From Duganella fentianensis (lineage in GTDB: Bacteria > Pseudomonadota > Gammaproteobacteria > Burkholderiales > Burkholderiaceae_D): a stretch of DNA of 64,000 bases. The first letter of the stretch is position 1. The number at the start of each line of letters is the position of its first letter. A program made the translations under genes and the position numbers. Under the pieces are notes generated by a model. That model had not been told where the DNA came from. It made no database searches and saw only the letters and a program-made list of their open reading frames with translations. Positions 8,706 through 17,890 of this stretch are shown here, piece after piece. The stretch spans positions 1,054,001-1,118,000 of the forward strand of contig NZ_WWCL01000002.1 of the NCBI RefSeq assembly GCF_009857835.1. Reading direction: 5' to 3'.

Positions 8706-9488
8706 ATGAACTTTCCACTCAACGCCCGCATCACCGACTGGCCGCAGCAGCGCGTCTGGCTAATCGGTGCATCCAGCGGCATAGGCGCAGCGCTAGCGCA
8801 GGAGCTGCTGGCGGCCGGCGCCCAAGTCGCGCTGTCGGCACGCCGCGTCGAACGGCTACAGGCAGTCGCTGCCGCGGCATCGCACGCACTGGTAGCAACA
8901 TTCGATATCGTCAACCAGAGCGACTGGCAGCAGCGCTACCACGAAGTCTGCCAGCGCTTTGGCGGCGTCGACCTGATCGTGTTCTGCGCGGCAGACTACC
9001 ACCCCGAGCGCAGCTGGCAGATCAGCGCCGACGGCGCCGCCCACACGCTGGCCGTGAATCTGGGCAGCGTCTACACGGGCCTCGCCACCGTGCTGCCCGA
9101 CATGCTGGCACGCGGCAGCGGCGGCATTGCCATCGTCGCCAGTGTGGCCGGCTATATCGGCCTGCCGAATGCCACGGTGTATGGCCCCAGCAAGGCCGCG
9201 CTGATCAATCTGGCCGAACTGCTGTATGCCGATCTGCACCCGCGCGGACTGGGGGTGTATCTGATCAATCCCGGTTTCGTCCAGACTCCGCTCACTGCCA
9301 AGAACGATTTCACCATGCCGGCCCTGCAGACCCCGCAGGCCGCCGCGCAAGCCATACGCAAAGGCCTGAGCGCAGGTGCATTCGAAATCCATTTCCCGCG
9401 CCGCTTCACGCTGGCGCTGAAACTGCTGCGCTGGCTGCCCTACCGCCTGCGCTTCGCCCTGATGACGCACTTCCTGGTGCCCACATGA
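8706..9488 (+). CDS. Short-chain dehydrogenase/reductase (SDR), 260 aa
   Basis: NAD(P)-dependent oxidoreductase with the classical cofactor motif VWLIGASSGIGAALAQ (about residues 17-32), a basic residue pair after beta-2 (SARRVER) suggesting NADP preference, and the catalytic YGPSK (Y159, K163) preceded by SVAGYIG. C-terminally there is a basic hydrophobic tail (RFTLALKLLRWLPYRLRF) that may contact membrane. It is the fourth gene of the operon and its stop overlaps the next ATG by 4 bp. The substrate is unknown, presumably a lipid-derived carbonyl given its neighbours. Confidence 0.9.
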   Translation: MNFPLNARITDWPQQRVWLIGASSGIGAALAQELLAAGAQVALSARRVERLQAVAAAASHALVATFDIVNQSDWQQRYHEVCQRFGGVDLIVFCAADYHPERSWQISADGAAHTLAVNLGSVYTGLATVLPDMLARGSGGIAIVASVAGYIGLPNATVYGPSKAALINLAELLYADLHPRGLGVYLINPGFVQTPLTAKNDFTMPALQTPQAAAQAIRKGLSAGAFEIHFPRRFTLALKLLRWLPYRLRFALMTHFLVPT

Positions 9489-9907
9489 CTATCGCCACCC
9501 CGCTGCTGGAATGGTATGCCGCCCTCACGCCGCAAACGCTGGCGCAGGCGGCACGCTATTACGCCGCTGACGCCCGCTTCCGCGATCCCTTCAACGACGT
9601 GCAGGGTGTGGCCGCCATTACTGCCATCTTCGAGCACATGTTTGCCACTACCGAGCATCCGCGCTTCGTGATCACCGGTTGCATCGTGCAGGAGCAGCAA
9701 GCGTTTGCAACATGGATCTTCAGCTTCGACCTGCGTGGCCGCCACTATGAAATCGAAGGCGGCAGCCATTTGCGCTTCGATGCCGAAGGCCGCGTCAGCC
9801 ACCACCGCGACTACTGGGACGCGGCCGAAGAGCTGTTGCAGAAGCTGCCCGTAGTCGGAGCGCCGATACGCTGGCTGCGGCGCCAGTTCCGCGTACAGCA
9901 AGCGTGA
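9485..9907 (+). CDS. NTF2-like (SnoaL-fold) family protein, 140 aa
   Basis: Small cone-shaped alpha+beta barrel protein. Typical NTF2-like elements are the N-terminal helix LLEWYAALTPQTLAQAARYY, the ADARFRDPFNDVQG strand-turn and HLRFDAEGRVSHHRDYWDAAEE near the end. Members act as small enzymes or ligand binders. It closes the FAD/DUF1365/Cfa/SDR operon through a 4-bp overlap; proteins of this type commonly accompany that set. No specific function can be assigned. Confidence 0.88.
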   Translation: MTIATPLLEWYAALTPQTLAQAARYYAADARFRDPFNDVQGVAAITAIFEHMFATTEHPRFVITGCIVQEQQAFATWIFSFDLRGRHYEIEGGSHLRFDAEGRVSHHRDYWDAAEELLQKLPVVGAPIRWLRRQFRVQQA

Positions 9908-9989
9908 AGCCGCACAGCTGCCTGCACCAGAGCCACTGCACCGGCCTACCGTTCGCCCTTTTCTTTTTGTTTGTACTATCGTCCTTGCC

Positions 9990-10484
9990 ATGAATACCAG
10001 CACCTCCCGCACTTCTCTGCTCTACCAGCTGATCTGGTTCCCTCTCACGTTCGCCTGCGCCGCGCTGGGCGCGCGCGCGTCGATCTCGGCCGCCACCTTT
10101 TACGGCACACTGCAACGGCCCGACTGGGCGCCACCGGCGTGGCTGTTCGGTCCCGTCTGGAGCGTGCTGTATCTGCTCATGGCCATCGCCGCATGGCGCA
10201 TCAGCCGCCACCGGTTCTACGCATCCCGCAACGCACTGCTGCTGTACACGGCGCAGCTGGCGCTGAATGCGCTGTGGAGCTGGCTGTTCTTCGGCTGGCA
10301 TCAGGGTGCGCTGGCCTTTGTATGCCTGCTGGCCATGTGGCTGCTGATACTGGCCACCATCATCAGCTTTGACCGGCTGGAGCGCCTGGCCGGTCTGCTG
10401 CTGTGGCCCTATCTGGCGTGGGTCAGCTTTGCCGGTGTGCTGTGCTACACCATCTGGCAGATGAATCCCGCACAGCTGGGCTAA
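9990..10484 (+). CDS. TspO/MBR family tryptophan-rich sensory protein, 164 aa
   Basis: Five-helix membrane protein that binds porphyrins and is linked to light, oxygen and stress responses. Signatures seen: FYGTLQRPDWAPPAWLFGPV before TM2, Trp-rich ALNALWSWLFFGWHQGAL in the TM3-TM4 region, and WPYLAWVSFAGVLCYTIW at the end. An N-terminal TM with FPLTFACAALGARASI is also typical. It lies 82 bp downstream of the lipid-modification operon and 2 bp upstream of the photolyase gene, so it is probably cotranscribed with the latter. Confidence 0.93.
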   Translation: MNTSTSRTSLLYQLIWFPLTFACAALGARASISAATFYGTLQRPDWAPPAWLFGPVWSVLYLLMAIAAWRISRHRFYASRNALLLYTAQLALNALWSWLFFGWHQGALAFVCLLAMWLLILATIISFDRLERLAGLLLWPYLAWVSFAGVLCYTIWQMNPAQLG

Positions 10485-10486
10485 GC

Positions 10487-12026
10487 ATGGGCATTACCCT
10501 GAAACTGGTGCTGGGCGATCAGCTCAACTGCCAGCACAGCTGGTTCCGCCAGCCCGCAGCCGACGTGCTGTTCGTGATGATGGAAGTGCGGCAGGAAACT
10601 GACTACGTGCTTCACCATGCGCAAAAGATCATCGCCATCTTTGCCGGCATGCGCGATCTGGCGCACCGTCTGCAGCTGGCGGGGCACAGAGTACACTACC
10701 TGCACATCGATGATGCCGACAACCGCCAGTCGCTACCGGCCAATCTGGACTATCTGATCGCCCACTACGGCGCCAGCGCGCTGCACTGGCAGGCACCGGA
10801 CGAATATCGTCTCGACCAGCAGTTGCAAGCCTATGCTGCGCAGCTGTCCATCCCCACCCAGATGGATGACAGCGAACACTTCTACACCAGCCGCGACGAA
10901 GCCGCGCGCCATTTCGATGGACGTGCGCGCTGGCTGATGGAATCGTTCTACCGCCACATGCGTACGCGCCATGGTGTGCTGCTGACGGCCAGCGGCCAGC
11001 GGCCAGCCGCTGGGCGGGCAATGGAACTTCGACCACGACAACCGCGAAGCCTGGCCCGGCCTGCCATGGGAGCCGTCCGATCAGCGCCCCCACCATGACC
11101 ACAGCGCGCTGTGGCAGACCATACAGGACGCCGGAGTGGCCAGCTTTGGCGAACCCTGTGCCGCCGATTTCCGCTGGCCCTTAAGTCGCGCCGAAGCACT
11201 GGCCCAGCTCGATCACTTCGTCACCGACGCATTGCCCCACTTCGGGCGTTTTCAGGATGCCATGAGCAGCAAGGCGTGGCGGCTGTTCCATTCGCTGCTA
11301 TCGTTCGCGATGAACAGCAAGATGCTGGCGCCGCAGACCGTGGTAGCGCGGGTAGAAGCAGCCTACCATGCGGGTCAGGTGCCGCTGGCCTCGGCCGAGG
11401 GCTATATCCGCCAGATACTGGGCTGGCGCGAGTATGTACGCGGCGTGTACTGGCACCGCATGCCGGGCTATGACCAGCTCAATGCCTTCGGCCACCATAC
11501 GCCGCTGCCGCACTGGTTCTGGAATGGCCAGACCCGCATGCGCTGTCTGGCAGCCGCCGTGGGCCAGTCGCTAGCCCATGCGCACAGCCACCACATCAAC
11601 CGCCTGATGGTAATCGGCAATTTCAGCCTGCTGGCCGGGCTTTCGCCGCAAGCCTTGCATCAGTGGTATCTGGGCGTGTACATCGATGCTTTCGAGTGGG
11701 TGGAACTGCCCAACACGCTGGGCATGAGCCAGTTCGCCGATGGCGGCCTGCTGGCTACCAAGCCCTATGTAGCCAGCGCTGCCTACATCGACCGCATGAG
11801 CGATTATTGCAAGGGCTGTCACTACCAGAAAAAGCAGCGCAACGGTGAGCGGGCCTGCCCCTACAACGCACTGTACTGGGACTTCTTCCAGCGCAATGCG
11901 GCCAGCCTGAGCAAGAATCACCGGCTAGCCATGGTCTACCAGCAGCTGCGCAGGATGGATGCCACATCACTTGCAGAACTGCAGGAACAGGCCAGCCGCA
12001 CGCGTGCAGAACTGGATAGCCTCTAG
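10487..12026 (+). pseudogene. FeS-type cryptochrome/photolyase (PhrB-like), frameshifted at about 11000
   Basis: The N-terminal part reads in one frame from ATG 10487 (LKLVLGDQLN, DEYRLDQQLQAYA, MDDSEHFYTSRDE). The C-terminal part reads in another frame from about 11007 to 12026 (GQWNFDHDNREAWPG, GWREYVRGVYWHRMPGY, LPHWFWNGQTRMRCL). The Cys motif DYCKGCHYQ...CPYNALYW belongs to the 4Fe-4S cluster of this class. The break coincides with three tandem copies of CGGCCAG; removing one copy restores a 510-residue protein, the usual family length. So the gene carries a +7 insertion: recent inactivation, reversible slippage or a base-calling error. Intact members repair UV lesions. Confidence 0.88.
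10986..11006 (+). repeat. Three tandem 7-bp units that cause the photolyase frameshift
   Basis: The unit CGGCCAG occurs at 10986-10992, 10993-10999 and 11000-11006. Two units give the expected reading TASGQPLGGQWNF; three units shift the frame by one. Tandem 7-bp units are prone to slipped-strand mispairing and each change of one unit alters the frame. Confidence 0.9.
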
Positions 12027-12126
12027 TCTACGTACTGGCGCGTATGGGACAGAATCAGCCGTTAATGATAAGATGCGGGCTCGCTAAAATTGCCCGCCAC
12101 AGGGTATAAAAGTTCTAAGGTTGCAC

Positions 12127-12531
12127 ATGCTTGCGGATTTACATTTTCTGGTCGTCGATGACTTTTCAGGTATGCGTGCCGTAATCGGCAATCTGCTGAA
12201 AGACCTCGGCTACGGCAAAGTGACGGAAGCAGCGGACGGCCGCGAAGCGCTGGCTCGCCTGAACCACAATGATGCGGTACCACCGATCAACTTCATCATC
12301 ACCGACCTGAACATGCCGCAGATGGACGGGCTGGAACTGCTCAAAACAGTGCGCGCCACCCGTGAATTCCGCAAGATGCCCGTGCTGATCGTCACGGCCG
12401 AAGGCAAGCGTGAAAACATTCTCTCCGTGGCCCAGGCTGGCGCAGACGGCTACATCGTCAAGCCCTTCACCAGCGCCACCCTCAAGGAAAAGATCGACAA
12501 GATCGTGCAGAAGCGCAGCGTGGCTGCCTGA
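12127..12531 (+). CDS. cheY: Chemotaxis response regulator CheY, 134 aa
   Basis: Single-domain receiver that switches the flagellar motor. Acidic pocket D11-D12 (FLVVDDFSGMRAVI), phospho-acceptor D60 (FIITDLNMPQMDGLE), T90 and K112 (GYIVKPFTS). The motif FSxMRxxx plus GYGKVTEAADG matches CheY rather than general regulators. The ATG at 12127 is preferred over TTG 12121 because AAGG lies 6 bp upstream of it. It is isolated from other che genes, like the cheZ at 4076, its expected phosphatase. Confidence 0.92.
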   Translation: MLADLHFLVVDDFSGMRAVIGNLLKDLGYGKVTEAADGREALARLNHNDAVPPINFIITDLNMPQMDGLELLKTVRATREFRKMPVLIVTAEGKRENILSVAQAGADGYIVKPFTSATLKEKIDKIVQKRSVAA

Positions 12532-12565
12532 GCCCCGCTGCACTGTTTGCTAAGGCTTGCGCCGC

Positions 12566-13837
12566 TTAGACGGCGGCCAGCGCCTGATCCAGATCCGCTA
12601 GCAGATCATCGATATGCTCGATGCCGACCGACAGGCGTACGGTATCGACCGTTACGCCAGCCTTTTCCAGCTCCTGCTCGTTGAGCTGACGGTGGGTGGT
12701 GGAAGCGGGATGGCAGGCCAGCGATTTGGCATCGCCGATGTTCACCAGGCGGGTGAATAGCTGCAGCGCATCCTGGAAGCGGGCCCCGCCCTCCAGCCCG
12801 CCCTGCACGCCGAAGGTCAGCAGACCGGAGGAACGCCCGCCCAGATATTTCTGCGCCAGCCCATGGTCGCGATGGCCTTCCAGTCCGGCGTAATTCACCC
12901 ACTGCACTTTCGCATGCTGCTGCAGGAACTGCGCGACCTTCAAGGCATTTTCCGTAATGCGCTCCATGCGCAGTGCCAGCGTCTCTATGCCTTGCAGAAT
13001 CAGGAAAGCATTGAACGGCGAAATCGCGGCGCCGGTATTACGCAGCGGGACCACGCGGGCACGGCCGATGTAGGCAGCCGCGCCCAATGCCTGCGTATAG
13101 ACCACGCCGTGGTAGGACACATCGGGCTCGTTCAGGCGCTTGAAGCGCTGCGGGTGCTCGGCCCAGGCGAATTTGCCGGAATCGACGATCGCGCCGCCGA
13201 TGGAATTGCCATGGCCGCCCAGATACTTGGTCAGCGAGTGCACCACGATGTCGGCGCCGTGCTCGATGGGGCGCAGCAGATAGGGCGAGGCCACCGTGTT
13301 GTCGACGATAAGCGGCACGCCATGGCGGTGGGCGATCTCCGCAATTGCTGCGATGTCGGTGATATTCCCCAGCGGGTTGCCGATCGACTCGATGAATACA
13401 GCCTTGGTACGTTCATCGATCAGCGGCTCGAACGAAGCCGGATTGCGCGCATCGGCAAAGCGGGTGCTGATGCCGAACTGCGGCAGAGTGTGGGCAAACA
13501 GATTGTAGGTGCCGCCATACAGGGCCGAAGCGGAAACGATATTGTCGCCCGCTTCGGCGATGGTCTGGATCGCATAGGTAATGGCCGCCTGCCCGGACGC
13601 TAGTGCCAGCGCGGCTATGCCGCCTTCCAGCGCCGCCACCCGCTGCTCCAGCACGTTCTGGGTGGGATTCATGATGCGGGTGTAGATATTCCCCGGCACC
13701 TTCAGGTCGAACAGGTCGGCACCGTGCTGGGTGTCGTCGAAGGCGTAGGCCACGGTCTGGTAGATCGGCACCGCGACGGCGCGGGTAGTGGGATCGGGTT
13801 GGTAGCCGCCATGGACGGCGATAGTTTCCAGCTTCAT
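12566..13837 (-). CDS. metY: O-acetylhomoserine sulfhydrylase / aminocarboxypropyltransferase (MetY type), 423 aa
   Basis: PLP enzyme making homocysteine from O-acetylhomoserine and sulfide in methionine synthesis. Family markers are [20 protein letters not shown] at the start, [39 protein letters not shown], and the PLP lysine K204 in [17 protein letters not shown]. The length matches MetY and exceeds MetB/MetZ. The C-terminal [20 protein letters not shown] is conserved. It is convergent with cheY and transcribed alone. Confidence 0.95.
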   Translation of the reverse strand: MKLETIAVHGGYQPDPTTRAVAVPIYQTVAYAFDDTQHGADLFDLKVPGNIYTRIMNPTQNVLEQRVAALEGGIAALALASGQAAITYAIQTIAEAGDNIVSASALYGGTYNLFAHTLPQFGISTRFADARNPASFEPLIDERTKAVFIESIGNPLGNITDIAAIAEIAHRHGVPLIVDNTVASPYLLRPIEHGADIVVHSLTKYLGGHGNSIGGAIVDSGKFAWAEHPQRFKRLNEPDVSYHGVVYTQALGAAAYIGRARVVPLRNTGAAISPFNAFLILQGIETLALRMERITENALKVAQFLQQHAKVQWVNYAGLEGHRDHGLAQKYLGGRSSGLLTFGVQGGLEGGARFQDALQLFTRLVNIGDAKSLACHPASTTHRQLNEQELEKAGVTVDTVRLSVGIEHIDDLLADLDQALAAV

Positions 13838-13962
13838 TGGGACTCCATTAAGAGATGAAATAACAACATTCCATCAGCTTAAAACCGTCCCCACATACAC
13901 TCAACGATTTAAATTGCACATCTATATAACAAAAATCATCTTAGGCACCTGGCGCGCATGGC

Positions 13963-15375
13963 CTAGTCTATGCCCAGCTGGCGCTGTATCTGCTCCAGTG
14001 CCACACCCTTGGTTTCCGGTACGGCCAGACGCACCCAGACCAGTTGCAGCACCATCATCAGGCAGAAGAACAGGAAGATCCACGAAGCCTGCGTGGGCTG
14101 CTGGTTGGCGCCTGACAGTTCCACCATTTTCGGAAACACCGTGGTCAGTACTGCCGCAAATACCCAGTGCGTGGCACTGCCCAGCGTCTGTCCCTGGGCA
14201 CGGTAGCGGTTGGGGAAGATCTCAGAAATCAGCACCCAGATCACTGCGCCCTGACCCACTGCATGTGCGGCGATAAAGGCAAAGATACAGGCCGGCACGA
14301 TGGCAAAGTGGCCCGTCCGGAAGGCCCATGTGCACAGACCCAGCGCCACGATGTAGCCGACCGAGCCAATGTACAGCAGGCTGCGACGGCCCAGCCGGTC
14401 GATCAGCCACAGGCCCACGAAAGTGAACACCAGATTGGTGATGCCGATGCCGACCGATTGCAGCAGCGCCGCTTCGGCGCCTAGCCCCGTCAGCTCGAAT
14501 ATGCGCGGAGCGAAATACAGGATGGCGTTAATGCCGGACAGCTGGTTGAAGAAAGCCACCAGAAACGCCAGCGCGATGGGCTTGCGCAAGCGCCAGCTCC
14601 AGAAACCGCTGCTCTTCTGTACCGGCTCGGCCGAGGCCTGCTCGATCGCGTCAGCTTGCGCCGCCAGCGCCGGTTCGCTGGCCTGTGGCTGAATCAGGCG
14701 CAGCACGGAGAGCGCACCGGCCCGGTCGCCCTTGCGTGCCAGCAGCCAGCGCGGGCTTTCCGGCAAAGCTAGACAGAACAGCGTGTACAGCACGGACGGC
14801 ACCGCGGCCACGCCCAGCATCCAGCGCCATGCCTGCTCCCCGGTACCGGCCAGCACAGCGTTGGAAGCAAAGGCCACTACGATGCCGAACACGATGTTGA
14901 ACTGGAACATGCCGGCCAGCCGGCCACGCACGGCAGGCGGCGCAATTTCGGAAATATAGAGCGGCGCGACGATGGTCGATACACCTATGCCTATGCCGCC
15001 GATGAAGCGGGCAATGATGAAGGTGGTCACGTCGTTGGCCAGCGCGCAGCCCAATGCAGACAGGATGTACAGCACGCCTATCCATTGCAGGGTGGCGCGA
15101 CGGCCCAGCCGGTCGGTAGGCCAGCCCCCAAGTAGTGAGCCCAGCACCGTGCCGTACAGGGCTGCCCCCAGTGCCAGCCCGTGCATGCCGGCGCTCAGTC
15201 CCCACAGTTTCTGGATAGTCTGCTCGGCACCGGAAATGACCACCGTATCGAAGCCGAACAGAAAACCGGCCAGTGCCGAGGTAATCGCCCAGAAGAACAG
15301 TTTGCCGGTAAGTTGCTGCGGCGCCACGCCGCTCAGGCTGGCGGCGCCAGCTTCGTTACCATGATGTAGTTGCAT
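13963..15375 (-). CDS. Sugar porter family MFS transporter (XylE/GalP-like), 470 aa
   Basis: Proton-linked sugar importer with 12 predicted membrane segments. Diagnostic motifs are DRLGRR after TM2, the sugar-porter signature IARFIGGIGIGVSTIVAPLY, PESPRWLLARKG in the central loop, and the second-half NQLSGINAILYFAP, DRLGRRSLL and VPETKGVALEQI at the end. The ATG at 15375 is preferred to the upstream TTG at 15408. It is a single-gene unit; the sugar cannot be named from the sequence. Confidence 0.93.
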   Translation of the reverse strand: MQLHHGNEAGAASLSGVAPQQLTGKLFFWAITSALAGFLFGFDTVVISGAEQTIQKLWGLSAGMHGLALGAALYGTVLGSLLGGWPTDRLGRRATLQWIGVLYILSALGCALANDVTTFIIARFIGGIGIGVSTIVAPLYISEIAPPAVRGRLAGMFQFNIVFGIVVAFASNAVLAGTGEQAWRWMLGVAAVPSVLYTLFCLALPESPRWLLARKGDRAGALSVLRLIQPQASEPALAAQADAIEQASAEPVQKSSGFWSWRLRKPIALAFLVAFFNQLSGINAILYFAPRIFELTGLGAEAALLQSVGIGITNLVFTFVGLWLIDRLGRRSLLYIGSVGYIVALGLCTWAFRTGHFAIVPACIFAFIAAHAVGQGAVIWVLISEIFPNRYRAQGQTLGSATHWVFAAVLTTVFPKMVELSGANQQPTQASWIFLFFCLMMVLQLVWVRLAVPETKGVALEQIQRQLGID

Positions 15376-15577
15376 ACAAGTGATCCGTAATGTTGGATGG
15401 ACTAGCAATGCAAAGCGGCATGGTTAAGGGCGCCCGCACGATACGAGAAGTAATCACTGGAAGGCAGTATAGTCAAACTTCTGTAGTTTTCCTACATTTC
15501 GGGAAAAGTTGCCGCAGAAAAACCACACTGGAGTGGGCGGCGTCAGCATGGTGGCACCGTGGACGCAGCGCTACAGA

Positions 15578-16483
15578 CTAGCGGGAAGATGGCAGCAATT
15601 GCTGCAGCGCCTGCTCCAGGCGGGCGTAGCGGAAATGGAAGCCGGTGGCCATTGTTCGTACAGGCTGAGCGCACTGGCCACCGAGCAGCAGCACCGACAT
15701 TTCGCCCAGCAGGCCGCGCAGCAGCCAGGCCGGTGCAGGCAGTATGGCCGGACGACGCAACTGCGCCGCCAGCAAACGGGTGAACTCGGCATTGCGCACC
15801 GGCGCAGGCGTGCAGCCATTGTAGATACCGCTGCAATCTGGCCGCTGCAGCAAATGGTCGAACAGTGCCAGCAGGTCCTCCAGATGGATCCAGGGCATCC
15901 ACTGGCGGCCATGGCCCAGCCGCCCGCCTAGCCCTAAGCGGAATGGCAGGAGCAACCGCGCCAGCATGCCGCCCTGCACTGCCAGCACGGGCGCGATGCG
16001 GACAATCACGACACGGCTGCCAGACTGTGTGGCTTGCCGGGCCGCCTGCTCCCATGCAGCGCACAGCTGTGCGCCGAAATCATGGCCGGGCACCGTCACG
16101 CTTTCATCGACTGGCTGCTCGCCCGCGTCGCCATACCAGCCCACCGCTGAAGCCGACAGCAGCACGGGCACTGGTGCCGGCCGGCTAGCCATCCACTCTA
16201 CCAGCGCCTGCGTGGAAGTAATCCGGCTGCCCCACAGCAGATGCTTGCGGCGCGCGCTCCATGGCCGGTCGGCAATAGGAGCACCGGCCAGATTCACCAC
16301 CACATCGGGCACGTAGCTGGCGTCCAGCTGGCTCAGTGCGGCGATGCCGCGTGCGCCACTACATAGCGCTGCCACCTTCCCTGGGTCGCGGCTCAGCACC
16401 GTCAAAACATGGCCGGCGGCCTGCCAGCACTGGCACAGCGCGCGTCCTATCATGCCGCTGCCACCGGTGATCAGTATCTGCAT
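15578..16483 (-). CDS. TIGR01777 family NAD-dependent epimerase-like protein (YfcH-like), 301 aa
   Basis: Extended-SDR-fold protein. The N-terminal nucleotide-binding motif is ITGGSGMIGRALCQCW (GxxGxxG at about 7-13). Family-specific stretches are VVNLAGAPIADRPWS, SASAVGWYGDAGEQPVDE (catalytic-type Tyr), WEQAARQA and WIHLEDLLALFDHLL. It is the last gene of the folE-BLUF-DUF2256 operon, 6 bp after the previous stop. The reaction is unknown; in cyanobacterial relatives it supports cell division, which need not apply here. Confidence 0.9.
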   Translation of the reverse strand: MQILITGGSGMIGRALCQCWQAAGHVLTVLSRDPGKVAALCSGARGIAALSQLDASYVPDVVVNLAGAPIADRPWSARRKHLLWGSRITSTQALVEWMASRPAPVPVLLSASAVGWYGDAGEQPVDESVTVPGHDFGAQLCAAWEQAARQATQSGSRVVIVRIAPVLAVQGGMLARLLLPFRLGLGGRLGHGRQWMPWIHLEDLLALFDHLLQRPDCSGIYNGCTPAPVRNAEFTRLLAAQLRRPAILPAPAWLLRGLLGEMSVLLLGGQCAQPVRTMATGFHFRYARLEQALQQLLPSSR

Positions 16484-16489
16484 GCTGCC

Positions 16490-16651
16490 CTAGCCTCCTG
16501 CCTCAACGTTAGCGGGACGATGGCTGCGCCGGCAACGCTCGGAGCAATACAGCACCTGTTCCCAGTCACGCTCCCACTTCTTGCGCCAGCTGAATGGCAA
16601 GCCGCAGTGCCGGCAAGTCTTGTGCGGCAAGCCGAGCTTTCTATGTGCCAT
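16490..16651 (-). CDS. DUF2256 small zinc-ribbon-like protein, 53 aa
   Basis: Starts at the internal ATG 16651 giving [20 protein letters not shown], the normal beginning of this family, 4 bp after the BLUF stop. Four cysteines in the arrangement CRHC...YCSERC suggest a zinc site, with the conserved [16 protein letters not shown] core. Function is unknown, but DUF2256 genes are characteristically next to photolyase or cryptochrome genes, in line with this neighbourhood. Confidence 0.88.
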   Translation of the reverse strand: MAHRKLGLPHKTCRHCGLPFSWRKKWERDWEQVLYCSERCRRSHRPANVEAGG

Positions 16652-16655
16652 GGGT

Positions 16656-17081
16656 TCAGGCGCGGCCCAGCACCGACGCGGAGGCAATCAGTTCATCCAC
16701 CAGCGCCATGGAACTGCTGCCGGGCAGCTGGAAGGGGTCGAACACGGGCAGCGCCGAATAGCGCAGCAGCGTAGCGGGATTGAGCCGGTCCAGATTGGTC
16801 TGCCCCATGGTCCAGGCGGCATAGCGCCGCTCGGTAATTTCGGCATAGTGTAGCAGCACGACATCGGTATGGCGGCTGTCGCGCTGGATGCGCGAGAACA
16901 GGCGGTTGACCTGCTCCCGCCCGCCCTCGAGCAACTGCAGGAAATAGCGGTCGCCATGGCACAGCACACCGGTAATGCCTTCGGGCGGATTGCGTAGGCG
17001 GGCCTGCTGGAGTATCACACTGACGGTGGCGGGCGTGGTATCGGCAGCAGCGCGGCTGGCATACAGAAGTTGAACGAGCAT
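16656..17081 (-). CDS. BLUF-domain blue-light photoreceptor (short, single domain), 141 aa
   Basis: Flavin-binding light sensor. All key residues are in place: Y7 (LLYASRA), N31 ([10 protein letters not shown]), Q49 (YFLQLLEGG), W90 and M92 (AAWTMGQ). Ferredoxin-like BLUF core of about 95 residues followed by a short helical C-terminal cap. With no effector domain, it must signal through a protein partner. It lies 21 bp after folE and 4 bp before DUF2256 in one operon, adding to the light-response character of the region. Confidence 0.93.
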   Translation of the reverse strand: MLVQLLYASRAAADTTPATVSVILQQARLRNPPEGITGVLCHGDRYFLQLLEGGREQVNRLFSRIQRDSRHTDVVLLHYAEITERRYAAWTMGQTNLDRLNPATLLRYSALPVFDPFQLPGSSSMALVDELIASASVLGRA

Positions 17082-17102
17082 GGCGACTCCGTGAGGTAGG
17101 CG

Positions 17103-17807
17103 TTAGCGTTTGATAAGGGAAAGGAATTCGCGCCGCAGGGCCGGGTCCTTGAGGAAGGACCCGTGCATCACACTATTCACCATCAGCGCGTCGGTATCCT
17201 TGACGCCGCGCCAGTGCATGCAGAAATGCTCGGCTTCCATGATGACGGCCAGTCCATCCGGCTGCATCTTCTCCTGCAGCAGTTCGGCCAGCTGTACCAC
17301 GGCTTCTTCCTGTATCTGCGGGCGGTTCATTACCCACGCGGCCAGACGCGCATATTTGGACAGGCCGATCAGGTTGGAGTGCTGGTTGGGCATCACCCCT
17401 ATCCACACCTTGCCCATGATGGGACACAGGTGGTGCGAACAGGCGCTGCGTACCGTGATGGGGCCGATAATCATCAGCTCGTTCAGCAGGGCCGCATTGG
17501 GGAATTCCGTGACTGGCGGCGGCGGCGTATAGCGGCCGCCGAAAATCTCCTGCAAATACATCTTGGCCACGCGCCGCGCCGTGCCTTGCGTGTTGTGGTC
17601 ACTGACCGTATCGATCACCAGACTTTCCAGCACACCCTGCATGCGGGTGCTGACCTCGTCCAGCAACTGGTCCAGTTCGCCCGGTTCGATAAAGGCGGCG
17701 ATATTGTCATTGGCATGGAAGCGCGTACCGCTGGCCATCAGGCGCGCACGGATGCGCTCGGAGACGGGCTGGCTCTGCTCTGCTGCAGGAATAGGCTGGT
17801 AGCTCAT
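17103..17807 (-). CDS. folE: GTP cyclohydrolase I (FolE), 234 aa
   Basis: Converts GTP to dihydroneopterin triphosphate, the entry step to folates and pterins. Zinc and catalytic elements: SACSHHLCPIMGKVWIG with the Cys-His ligands, EHFCMHWRGVKDTDALM with the third Cys ligand, and LSKYARLAAWVMNRPQIQE. The start at 17807 (MSYQPIPAAEQSQ) is chosen over an upstream codon because family homology begins here. It heads the operon with BLUF, DUF2256 and TIGR01777. A second, light-linked folE copy next to photolyase genes is known in other proteobacteria; whether this is a second copy cannot be told from the window. Confidence 0.93.
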   Translation of the reverse strand: MSYQPIPAAEQSQPVSERIRARLMASGTRFHANDNIAAFIEPGELDQLLDEVSTRMQGVLESLVIDTVSDHNTQGTARRVAKMYLQEIFGGRYTPPPPVTEFPNAALLNELMIIGPITVRSACSHHLCPIMGKVWIGVMPNQHSNLIGLSKYARLAAWVMNRPQIQEEAVVQLAELLQEKMQPDGLAVIMEAEHFCMHWRGVKDTDALMVNSVMHGSFLKDPALRREFLSLIKR

Positions 17808-17890
17808 GTGGCCGCTTTCAGTAAATGGCGCTGCACAAAACAAGACGTGCAGCACAACAGCCACATGATACTACTACGCGGTAATTTCTG

